From the NCBI GenBank assembly GCA_013398015.1, contig VZRR01005727.1:1250719-1314718 (forward strand): 64,000 bases of DNA, in the 5' to 3' direction. This stretch comes from Oreocharis arfaki (taxonomy: Eukaryota; Chordata; Aves; Passeriformes; Paramythiidae). The position numbers were made by a program, and so were the translations under genes. The notes under the pieces are model-generated. The model did not search any database, was not told where the DNA came from, and saw nothing but the letters and a program-made list of their open reading frames with translations. Positions 10,291-21,900 of this stretch are shown one piece after another (the stretch's first letter is position 1; each line of letters opens with the position of its first letter).

Positions 10291-13200
10291 TTACAAAAGG
10301 AGGAAGACTGATTAACAGCACAGAGGAGAGAGGTTCAGATTGTTCTCTAAGGTTACTCTGGATCTCATAAAGGGAGGCTAAACATAAAATGAAATTAATA
10401 AGTGATAATGCTAAGCATTAACAGTACTTTATGCCCATTAGGGAGCAAATTTTATGAAATACAAATGGGGTTTTTTTGTATATGAAAGAATTTGTCTTTT
10501 TTAGATGCTTATTCAGACTGCATAAAGCTGATCAGAAAACTGAAATTCACAAAGCAGAACCATCAATAACGTTAATGAAATGATAATTTCCTTGATATAT
10601 TTCTTTATCTGAGAAGAATATTCACTTTTAATGGTTTACATTGCTTAGATTAGGTTGAGATTTGCACACCCCGCCGGTACCATCAGAGGGCTCCATACTC
10701 TGAAGTTTTCCTTATGAATGAGGATGGTGTGGCAGTGGCGGGTGGGAGGGAATGAAGGTTTGGATGCTGGGCATTTCTGTCCTGGGTCAGACCAAGGATT
10801 TACCCAGGATGGTACAGTCCCTTTAGCAGTGGCTGAAAATGGGTGTTTACAGAAGATGAAGGGCATGACAAGCACATTTAACAGTCTTCAGTAGCTCCTT
10901 CCTGGACTCTGTTAGTTTTCAGCTTAGGGACTCTGAGTCACCTGTCGTTTTAGTAACTCTAAAGGATTCTTTTTGCATGCATTTTTCCAGCTTTCCCTTG
11001 AATGAACAAAAATTTCTAGCACTGGCACTGTCCTTTAGTCTTACAACTGTTACATCCATTGCAGGAAGTACCACTCTTTTCATTTGCTCTGAAGCTGCTG
11101 CTATTAACTGCAATTAACGCCCTCTAATTCCTGTGCTGGGAGACTGGGCAGTGTCAGACTCTGGTTACCCCATTTGTGCCCCTTGTGCTGCAGTGAATCT
11201 CTATCTCATATTACCTTGGCTGCCTTTTTCAAAGACTGCTTGTCCTTTAATCCAAGTAGTAAACTACATTGAAGCCATTTTTCCAGATTCATGAGTAGGT
11301 TCCCTGGTACCAGAAGTCACAAGATTGCCTCGGAATTGTATCTTTGATGTTTTAAAGTATGCTTTATGGCCTTGCAAGAGAAGCCTGAATGCATGAGCTG
11401 AATGCAATTGCTGAAATGAAGCCCTCTGAACAGGGAAGGAGAGACATTTTGAGATGTATGAGCTACTGCATGCACCTCAGTGGAGAGTTCCCAGAAACCG
11501 TGGGGCTTCCCAGCATCTCAAACAACACCAAAGCAGAAAACAGCAGGCAGAGACATTTGCAGGAGAGCTGTAGCCTCACTGCTGGACTTGGTGTCAGGGT
11601 GCCTGGCCATGGGTGTTACCTGTGCAGAAAGAAGGAGAGACTCACTCTAGAGCTCAGAATAAACACTGCTGCTCTGCCTTGGATTTTCCTAGAGTATAAA
11701 AGGGAGACTTCTGCCATCATCCTTCTCGTCTGAGCATTTGAGGAGGCTCTTGCTTTGCTATCTGAGAAAAAAGCAAAGAGGTTGCTGGTTAGATACTGTG
11801 CTTAGTGCTCTAAATTGTCATACATCAATGTCTGCCTCAGTTAGCAAAGGATGCTGTGTCACACTGCACATTAACTCTACAGAGCCACAGCTTTCACTTA
11901 GGATTTTAAGTTTTGGGGTGGCTTTTTGTCTTTCCGTCACCAGTCCGTGGATTTTACTTCAGTTCTATGGTATTTCAAGAATATTTTGCACACAATCTTT
12001 TTCAAGTATGTGCCTTTGCATGCTTGAAACACTTTACATGTCCATTAAAGACAGAGAATGACTGCAAAATTGCAAAGAATTTATTTCCGTGAAACTTCAG
12101 GGATTAGATGCTAAGTTTAGTCAGTGCGTCTTTTAGGACTGGCCCTCAATACTGATTTTGATCCTTCTTTTTACCTGTCCCTTAATATTTTGCTTTTCTC
12201 CTCAAAAGTGACATATTAACAGGAAGAAAAAATCCCAAAATGCTGCCTTTAATTCTTGCCTGGTTTTTCTTTCCTGAAAAATGTCTGTAGCCTTTTTGCC
12301 TTCTGCTTGCACAGTCCACTGAGCAATAACACAAGTTGTTTTTTATTCCCAAGTGGGAAGACAGAGCTGGAACTCTGAGTCTTGCTGAGGTCTGAGAAAG
12401 GGGGTTTCTTTTATAACTTGCAGATAAAAACCTGCTACAATGAAATACAAAAGAGTTTTCAAATAGTGAGAATGGGGTTGCCCAGCCCTGTGCTGTGCTC
12501 TGCTGCTAATACACAGCAGTTTTCCCAAAACAGAGTGCAACACAGGTGGNCCCTTTGCTTTAGGGCATGAATGAGGTTGTGCCTTTTAGGAAAGAAGCCC
12601 CACACCTCTCCAGCTGGCTGGCAGCCTCTCTGCCTTTCTGCTGTAGAGTGGTAGCCCTGCAGCAAGATCTCACTGACCTACCTGGGGGACTGTGAATGCC
12701 AGGCTGAGGCAGGAGAGCTGAGATTGTTGAACCTCACCAGGCAAGAGCTGTGTGTCACAGCTCACGTTCCCTGCTACGTGCATCACGCTAGAAAGTGCTG
12801 CTTCTCTCTCCTTGTGTGAGGTTACTGCAATAACAGACACGTTGTTGTTGAACTACAGAAGTTGGTGGGATTCTGTTTGTCTAAATGTTGAAAGTCTGAG
12901 AGGTTGCTGTTGTGGCAAATTCTTTGCAAGCTTTTGCAGTTCTAAACACATGACCCTGTGCTGTCTCTAACAATGTGCTGCCATTGGCAAGCTTTCCATT
13001 ACATAATGTTGACCCATATTTGTGGTATGTGACATTTTTTGCTAAACACTGTCAGGGATAATCTGTCACAGAATAAATTTTCTGATTATATGCTGAGACT
13101 CTGTCATCCTTTGGCACAAACATAACTTGTGCCTCAGACAATGCTATTCCTTGTTAAGACAAGCAGAGTATAGTTCTCTCAGGTAAGAAAAATGCCATGA

Positions 13201-15330
13201 GAGCATTGTGTGCTCTGAGACTGAAATACCTAGGACTAAATTCATTGCCAAGTGATTGCATGGAATCACATCTGGGAGTGATTTGAGCTTTAAAAAATGT
13301 TGATCCCTAACCCAGGTGATGGGAAGAGTGATAGGCTGAAGGAAGCATGGAGTCTGAAGTGTGACTCTGCAAAATACTGTCTCGGGCATGGAAAAGATTT
13401 TTCTGCTTTACACTTACACTGAAGCCTGTGCCAGTATTTGGAGAGTTAATCAGTCTTTTCTTAAAAAAAAATTGTAATGGTGTGGGGAAAGAAACAGGTA
13501 TAGCTCAGCTGGGGGTTATTGCTACAAGGTAGCTGAGAAACGAGGCCTTTGAAGAATGGGAACACCCCCAAAGCTGTCCGCTTTCAAAGAGCTATGCAAA
13601 ATCCATCCGTTCTTAAAAACCTGATTTCTGTTGCATAGAATAAAAAGTAGAGGAGAGAAAGGTGTATAAAATAGAGGCAGAGAGAATAAAATGGGAAATC
13701 CCCCAGTATTTGAGAACAGTGTGTGTTTCAAATGGACTTTATATAATGTTATAGCAAAGAAGTAACAAGATTGTGCGAGCTGCTGAAGTGTCTGCCACAT
13801 TGTGGAAGGGAATGAATGTGGAACATAAGCCTGAGAGACTAAATACACCATCTTCAGAGAAAGAAATTTTCCAGTCTTACGTAGGAGATGACTGTGTGCT
13901 AAGAACAGTTGTAATATCAAGGAGAAAGGTTTTGCTTCAGTGCAGGGAATTAATGCTTGTCAGAGACAAAATTAAAACCTGATGAATGCAGTCTCACCCA
14001 CTTTCATTTCTTCCTCTCTGATTCTATATTTGTCCTCATTCTGTCTGTGCATTCATTCATATATTCCTCTCCCTTCTCACCTCCCCATTGACTCACACTC
14101 TCCCTTCCTGTTATTACTTCCTTTTCATTTTCTCTTCCTTTAGGTTCCCTTCCCACTCATTCCATTTCTCCTCTGCCTGACCCCTCTGCACACATTTTCC
14201 ATCCTGATGAAAAACATCAGAGAAATAAAGAGCAGGGAAAAAAAGATGAACAAGAAAGTGTGTGGGGTGTGCGTGTGTGTAACAAGCACACAGTCCCAGA
14301 AGGGTGCTCAGTATTGCACTTTCTCCCCAGGATGTACTACAGATTTTTGAAGGTGTCAGAGGAATCCAGGCTCCTAAAACCTATTCCTTGCTTCTAGGCT
14401 GCAGTACTTGGCTTTGTGAGAGGCAATACCGGAGTTCATTTTCTGAGATCAGTGTCCCCAGAAACCATCATAACTGATGGAAGGATCCCAAAGTCCAGTG
14501 GTAGCGGAATGTCAGGCATCTAGCTGTGCATGGGGCTTGCTACTGTGCCCGATCAGCAAGGACTGAGAGGACACTGGGTGGTCTTGGGACTGCAGAAAGA
14601 GAAATGGGAGCTTTAGGGACTCTGGACTTGCTGTCATGTAATGATGACCAAGAAACATCACAGCCTCAGTCTTGATGGGAGCCTGTGTGCAATGAACTGC
14701 TGCTTCTCAAAGCAGCCAGTGCTGTTGTCTCAAGATCAATGGCTAAATGGTGTGAATTTTGGGTTGATGAAACAACAAACTGGTGCCAGGAATGCTTGCT
14801 GTAATGTGTGGTAGGAAACGGACTCAAACCATTTTCCAGTCTGGAAACTGGTGATCCCATCCCAGTATGGTGAGCTTGATCCCAGAGTCAGTCTGTGACC
14901 TGGAGAAAGCTGTGCACTCCTGCAGCCCGTGAGGCCCAGAGGCTCCTTTGTGCAGCCTGCACGGCTGTGATGGGGAGGGAGCTGAGCACCTGATGACGGT
15001 GCGGTGCTACGCCAGTTTAATCTATTAGCCTATTACTCTTTAAATTTTCTTCATTTCTGGCCCTGTTCTTGTTCCTGAAGCTGGGAACTGATAAATAAGT
15101 ACTTTTCAAAAAAGGTTGATTGGAATGGCACTGCTACCATATGGATTGTTTCTCCTTCCCACATAAAGGGCAGGTGGGCAGTGTGCAGAGCAGATAGCCA
15201 GAAATGGCTCATTCTCATGCCCTCTCTTGCAATCAATAACCTGCCAGCTTCTCTATGTTTATCAATCTAAAACCGGCTACTATTTCTTTCTGCAAGTTCT
15301 TGTATAATCACAGGATCAGAGTGGACGGCA
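10291..15330. other. Intergenic DNA upstream of PHYHIPL
   Basis: No coding exon recognised in about 5 kb. It includes a pyrimidine-rich stretch (about 14000-14200), a short TG-rich run (about 14259-14280) and one N at 12550. GC content rises from about 15330 into the promoter CpG island. Distal regulatory elements for PHYHIPL could lie here but cannot be identified from sequence alone. Confidence 0.6.
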
Positions 15331-15867
15331 GAGCCCTTGCAGCTGGGTGTGATTTCACGCAGCGGTCATAGTGGCTGCGCGCTTGGAGAAGGGGAAGTCG
15401 CTAACAGTGGCTTGGGGGTGGTTTTGCCTTGGGCGACTCTCTCGGGTTATGGAGTAACCTCGAAACAAACCACGCCGCGGAGGTGGGCAGCTGTGCTCGA
15501 GGCCGGCCGGCTGGAACCCGGACCGGCCGTAGGCAGGGCCTGACCCGGAGAGCTTGGACTCCCCAGGAGTTTCCCGTGGAGGCGCGGCCCCCGTTACATA
15601 AGGAGCGGAGGGGGAAGGGACGGTTCCTCGGCGGCGGCCGCGGCCCCTTTAAACGCGGATCCCGGGGCGCGCCGGGCGCCCGCCTCGCTGCTGCCCCCTC
15701 CCCGGCTCGCTGCGGTGACAAATCCGCTCCTCGCCCGCCTCCTCCGCCGAGCGCTCGCAGCCGAGCCGGGCGGCGCCGGGAAGCGCTGCCGCGCGGCTCT
15801 GCACCGGAGCCGGCCAGCCCCAGCCCCAGCCCCCGGCCAGCCACAGCAGGCAGCGGCGAGGGGCGCG

Positions 15868-15973
15868 ATGGAGGCTCCGCGCCTGGCGCACACCATGAGC
15901 AGCCCCACGAGCCCCTGCGAAGAGGTGATCAAGAACCTCAGCCTGGAGGCGATTCAGCTCTGCGATAGGGACG
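15868..15973 (+). CDS. PHYHIPL: PHYHIPL coding exon 1
   Basis: Encodes residues 1-35 plus the first base of codon 36, starting MEAPRLAHTM and ending QLCDRD. The ATG at 15868 is the first in the GC-rich leader, has G at -3 and G at +4, and gives an N terminus colinear with the human protein. The next in-frame ATG (15895) would remove nine residues. The donor is G|GTAAGC. The frame stays open upstream to a GTG at 15715, but no ATG supports a longer form. Confidence 0.93.
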
Positions 15974-18900
15974 GTAAGCCCGGGCTCGGCGCGGCTAATC
16001 CCTGCAGACGTAAGATGCTGCTGCCCTCATGGATGCTAATGCAAATTAATCCGCGCGTCGTATGGTCCTTTGTTATCCCCCATGAATTTGTAGGTGCAAG
16101 GGTTCTCCACCCCTCCCGCCGCCGCCGCCACCCTCCTGCCATTGAGAACAAAAGAAGAAGAGAAGGTTGCACCTTGCTGGAGGGAAGGGAGGGAAAACCG
16201 CCGCTCCCTAAGCCGTGCCTGGCGTTGCAGTGCGATTACCCCGGGCAAGCCTCATGCACAACCCTGCCCCTGCCAGGAATGGACGCTAGGGCTTGTTCTG
16301 GGAGAGGCAGCAGTGGGAGCCAGAGCCCGCGCTGAGGAGAGTCCGGAGCTAGGGATGGGGTAGTGGCCCTGGTGGGGTTTNNNNNNNNNNNNNNNNNNNN
16401 NNNNNNNNNNNNNNNNNNNNNNNNNNNNNNNNNNNNNNNNNNNNNNNNNNNNNNNNNNNCGGTGCGCCGAGCCCTGCGCCGAGCCGCGTTCCCCGCCGCG
16501 CTCCCGCCGCGCCGCGCCCGGCGCCCGCACCGCCGCGGGAGACCGCAGTGCCCTGGGGACAGCGGCTGTGAGCCTGCCCGTCCGTCCGTCCGTCCGTCCN
16601 TGAGGCGGCGAGCGGACCGAGCCTGGGGCTCGCAAGATGGGGCGCGGGGGGGACACCGAGAGAGAGGCGGTTCAGCACCGCGGACAGCACCGCGCCGGCG
16701 GGCCCNGCAGATGAAGTTTGGTTTCAGAGTTGCAGGTGCGGGTGTTAAAGGTTTTCTGTGTTGAAGCAGGCAGATAAATGTCAGGTGGTGACGAGGGACA
16801 GCCAAAACAAGTGTACGTGCTCGAAGCGACACTGAAGGCTCGCTAGGGGAGAAAGGAGACGTGTCGTTTGTACACAACTGTGACTGACAAAACTAAACAG
16901 ACTCACTGGCTGTCAAACAACGAACTAATATTTTCTTCCAGAGTGGCATATAATTTGTGCTCATATTCCAGATGATTCCTATCCTGTCATTTCACATCGA
17001 ATTATTAAAAGCGACTTCTCATTTCTGGATGAAAAATGTGCTTTGAGTGTGGAATTTATGTTACTTAGTAAATGTACCAAGGAATGGAGATACTGTATCA
17101 GTGATTGGTACACTTGAATTGATGAACCTATTTCCTTGTCGTCAGTGTATTTTTGGAGCATAACTGTTAAAGGTGATGGCTATAGAAGGAGTCAGGCCAG
17201 TTTTCTCTGGTATTTTTTACAAATTGTGATTAAATACTTCACTTTTAATTTTTTTTTACCTAGGCAGACTCTAATATTTAAAAAGATGAATTTTTGTAAG
17301 CTCTTTATTTTTCTCATAATAGTAAAGAAATGATAAGGCATTGCAAAGTCTCAGTTATTATTTTTATAGCTACATTAGAAATTATTTGATTTTTTTTTTT
17401 AATGTTTGACTTTAGATATATGCACTTCCATCCATTCATGCCTTACTCACTGCAACAAGAAACAGAGGTGTGTTTATAGTAGTGGAGGTTAGACTGTTCT
17501 TATGTTAAAACACTTTTTCACATATATTCCTTTTACTTAATAGTAGATATAAATAAAAATAGATAAATTATGCAATCTTTCATATTTGTGTACCCTAAGT
17601 AATTGTAGTGAAGTACTCCATGTTAATCACAACAAAGTCTGTTTGGATCAGCATACAGTAGTGCAGGACTGCTTGGTTCCTATGGAATAATGTCATACAG
17701 ACAAGCAAATGGAAACATGTAATATTTTTTCATTTCAGTTCCTTTTTGATTAGACTTCACTGAAAAACAACAACTTTCTTGTAGGTGTGGCTTTACAAAC
17801 TAAATTCATCAAGCAAGCTGCCATCATTCAGGGCCGTTGCTTTCTCAATACACGGTTGAATTTCCAAAGGGGGTGCCTGTGTTGGCAATGGGAGAGAGAC
17901 AACTCAGTGCCTCAGCTGGCACAGGGCTGCTCTTGAGCATACTCCGCTATTTCCTACAGGTGGCACTTACACATCAAAAAGCTCGTTTTAATGGGAACAC
18001 AAAACAAGGAAGCAAAGGGGAAGGCATTCATCTTTGAGATAAGTGTACAAATGTATGCACAATACATTTAGATCCCTGAGTGTCTGCATGGGTCCGTTTG
18101 TATTATAAATACTTGCAATTTATTTTAGGGTATCTTTGTTGAAAAAGGTGATGTTCTTAAGGTGATTAGCATCACTGAGGTTAAACAAAGTTTTGTGATA
18201 AATAGCGATGTATTACACATAATAAATTATAATATGCTAGATTTGTATTCTGAAAATGTCCTTGGTGTTTAAGCTGTAGCAACTGTACAGACAGCCAGTG
18301 AAATCATAACATTATACATCCAACTATGACAAATTCTGCAACACAGTTGGAATTGCAAGCAATGCTGCAGTAAAAACAAGCAGTAATGGAAAATCTATGT
18401 AGCAAAATGTTTTTCTTGTTCTCTAAGATGAGAGGATTAATATTGAGATGTTTTGTATTCAGCGAAGTGCTTTATACCTTCTGTGGAGGTATGTACAGGA
18501 GCCACAAATCTAGAAATTGGAGTAAGCAATTAATAATATCATGACAGTTCAACTATTTTTGGATTTTTTTCTGGGTTTTTTCAACGTTTTTTTTGCAGGC
18601 ATTGTCATATCTTTTACAAATGTTAAATAAGAGATAATAAACATATGCATTTTGGGGATTTTTTTTTTTGATAAAATCTTCTGATAGGATTTGGTTCTAA
18701 GTGAATGCAACATTCTAAAGCCGGTTATGAGCTGTTATTTACGAAGGCATCTTGCATTATTTGCTCTCATTCTTTTACATGGGTCAAACAGCACAGGTCC
18801 GTGTTAGTCTGATGCTCAGTCTAACGTGTAGTTCTTTAGAACTCTCCTGAACTCATTCTGTGTATAGGAAAACGTGGAGCATTTGTTATTTTCCTTTGCC

Positions 18901-21900
18901 ATATTTGAACATTGTAGCCATACTTCCGTAAACTTAGGCTAGGAATGGATGTTTAATCAGTGCTAAACATTCTGGTGACCTTTTTATAAAATTTGTATTA
19001 GCCTCACCTGGGGATTAAACCTTTAGTAGATGGATGGATGTCTTTGTGTCACGAGCATGCCAATGCTATGGAAATATAGCTGATGCCAGGAAACCATAAG
19101 CATTGGAAAAAAACAAGCTTTTCATAGGCTTGGTAGAACAGTCTTGGATGTCAGCAGCTGAATTTCCCTAAGCTGCACTGTGGCTGTGCCGTGCTCCCCC
19201 TACAGATGATGCACTTGGGCTGCTGGGTCCCGCCAGGCCGAGAGCGGTGACGCCGTCATCCACTCCCCCTGCTCTCATGCTGGCATAGACAGAGGGAAAG
19301 CAGAAGACACCTATCAAAACAACACCTGTCAAAATGCAGAAGAGCAGAGAAACAAACCTTCAAAGAGGATGCTGGAACTTAAACACAGACGAGGGAATCA
19401 GGCAAGAAAACTGGCCCTGGAGGTGCTAACAGACTTGAGGCAGTGGCTGGCCAAGGGCGGAAGAACAGGAAAGTTGGGGATTAGGTTAAATGGGAGGGCA
19501 GGAGGGGACAAAATAACCCTGAATGAGAATGGGAAAAGAAGATAAAGGAGCAAGGAAGGCAATCTAAGATCAGGCAGCATGCCCAGGGAAGTAAAACTGG
19601 AGGGGGAAAAAGGTGAGGGGATGTTCACCCAGATTAGATTAATTTGAAGAATGAGGACTGGGAACCTGTGAAGAGGAAACCTGGTGACCTGCATGCAAAG
19701 AAGAGCCAAAAATTACAAGACGGGGGAGCTGGGCAGAGCTCAGGAGTAAAGGAACAAGGACTTGCTGAGCGAAGAGACTGGGACTGAAAGGACAGCCTTA
19801 GGAATGAAGAACAGGACTTTTGGAGTGTGCCAGGGGAAGAAGAAGGAAGTGGGACAGAAGCAAGTTCAAGGACCAGGCCAGAAGAGGCCGTGGTTTGGTG
19901 TGACCACCAGAGAAGAGTCGGTGTGTATCAGTGCATGACATCTTCCAGAGCCCCACACAACCCCAGGATGCCAAATTCTCCTTGTTCATTTGCCAGCAGA
20001 GAAGGGTTCCATGGAGTACTCAGAGTCAATGGCTGCTGCTGACTTCAGTGAGACTAGGACTTCAAAAAAAATGTTTTGAGAGAGAACATTAACCACCTTA
20101 AGTAACTTTGCTGTGCCTCAGTTTTCCATGTGTAAAATGAAGCATATTGCTGCCTCACCTCACAGCAATGTTTTCAAAATAAACTAAAGAATGTTTGTTA
20201 ATCAGACAGACACTGTAGTAGCCTGGAAAACCCATGAGGTGCATGGAAAAACCCATGATGAAATTCATAATTTTGTCTTCTGAGAAGGATGTGGATAATG
20301 GGTAGCAAATAAGTCCTGGGACTACGCACTGAACAACAGTAAATGACTGTTACAAGAAAAATAGTTCATTATGTGTGCACTGTTCATTATGTGTGCTGAA
20401 TGAGTCAGAATTTATGTGGAAAAATTAGTATGTAACCATGCAGTTAAAGGCTTTGTCATAATCTAAACAAAGTGTCCAATTTAAGGTTATTCAAGTATGC
20501 CTCATTCTGGTATTTTCTTACCATTGACGGTTTGAATTATACAATCTCACTAAAGTGTTTTTAAAGGTTTTTTCTGCCTTCATACATTTGAGGATAGTAT
20601 TTAGGCAGCAGGATCAGAGCTGGAACTGGTGTCTTGGCCAGTTTCAATCAATTTCATCACCTTCCAAATACTTGGCACCATCACAACTGTTTAGTCTAAC
20701 AGGCTTGTATAAAAACATTACATCATATAAGCTAAGATGTCATTTCTGGTTTATGTAAACAGCTTGCATCTTTGGCTTTCCATGTTATTTGAGCATGTCT
20801 TATGTTTTCTAATTTATTTCAGGAGTTTATTATCATGCTGGACTTATTGGAGGATTCTGAAAGATCTTTCTGGAGTTCATTAATTGGGGTTTTCATTGCC
20901 ATATTGTGTACACATTCACCTTTCAAGCAGAAGGGATAAAGTGGCATCATCCAGTCTCTGGATGCGATCTTCAAATCCCCTTTTTGGCATTATGGAGCAG
21001 TATCACTGCTGTTTCTGAAATGTCATCATGTGTGTCTGAGAGATGGGAAAAAATCAAATATCCATGTAGACTCCCACATTAAGGACAATTGAGACATCCA
21101 AATTTCATAGTAATTTTAGTGTCCTGAATCTTTGTTGTTGAATAGTTGTTTGGTTTTTTAAAAAGCTATGACACTTCTGAGTACAGTTTGTATTTTCTGT
21201 ATCCAACCTAATAGAGAAGTGCTGGTATTTGTGATATTTTGATAGGACACAAAATTCAGAGTTATGTTTTTTCCTCTCCCTGGCTGCAAATTTAGAGATT
21301 TAAATTCACTCTCTTCAAAATGCAAACTGTATCACTTTTCTAGGGTTTGAGTGGTGGAATGGCCAACTAAGTATTTCTTCCATAAAATTATGTCTAACCT
21401 GGCTGAACTTGAGCATTGTGATAATATTTAATTTTTTTTTTTTGTGACAAACAATAATGCTGCTTCAGGTAGGAATTAAAATCTAGTGCATCACTTCAAA
21501 AACTCTCTTGCTGCAAAGAAAAATACTTATTGTTGTTTTAAATTTACATTCTTGGTAGAGCCTAAGATTTCACCTGTAATATTCCTCACTGTTAGAACAG
21601 AAAAATACTAAATGGAGCAAAGCAACAAGTCTTCATGAATGATCTTTAGAGCTGTGGAAGAGAAGAAAACTAATGATTTGCTGATGTCTTCCACTTCAGC
21701 AAGTATTTCATCCTATCTTGGTTTATGTCATAAGTAATGATGTCTCTAACTAGCAAGGCTTTGCTGGAAACCGGCTATTCAACATCCTGGTGTCAAGAAA
21801 TGTAGTCATCCAAATTCTTCCTTTATATTCATGAATTTTTAGGGTTATTTTCCTTCCTTCTTCCTTTTCATCTTCTTTTAGAGCTTTATGACACTCAAAT

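Larger units (their letters stand above)
15340..16750. promoter_or_regulatory. PHYHIPL: CpG island promoter of PHYHIPL
   Basis: GC content and CpG density rise sharply here, in contrast to AT-rich flanks. The block is densest at 15470-15980 and again at 16460-16710. It contains the first coding exon and the start of intron 1, the usual place for a broadly permissive vertebrate promoter. There is no convincing TATA box at a proper distance. A 'cccctttaaacgcgg' element sits near 15645, and no ATG lies between about 15600 and 15868. The transcription start cannot be set from sequence. An assembly gap (16381-16459) interrupts the island, and the second GC-rich half ends at a candidate alternative start exon. 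Confidence 0.8.

Noticed and set aside
1..15000. Exons of BICC1, the expected syntenic upstream gene
   Set aside because: No KH or SAM domain coding sequence could be found, so the gene probably ends left of the window.
15715..16335. 206-codon frame running through PHYHIPL exon 1 and its intron
   Set aside because: It starts with GTG, not ATG, in a GC-rich leader and reads through the clear GTAAGC donor. Only the 36 residues from 15868 match PHYHIPL.
16236..16877. Frames spanning the assembly gap
   Set aside because: The run of unknown residues is an N-gap artefact. Only the short MKFGFRVA segment has supporting splice phase.
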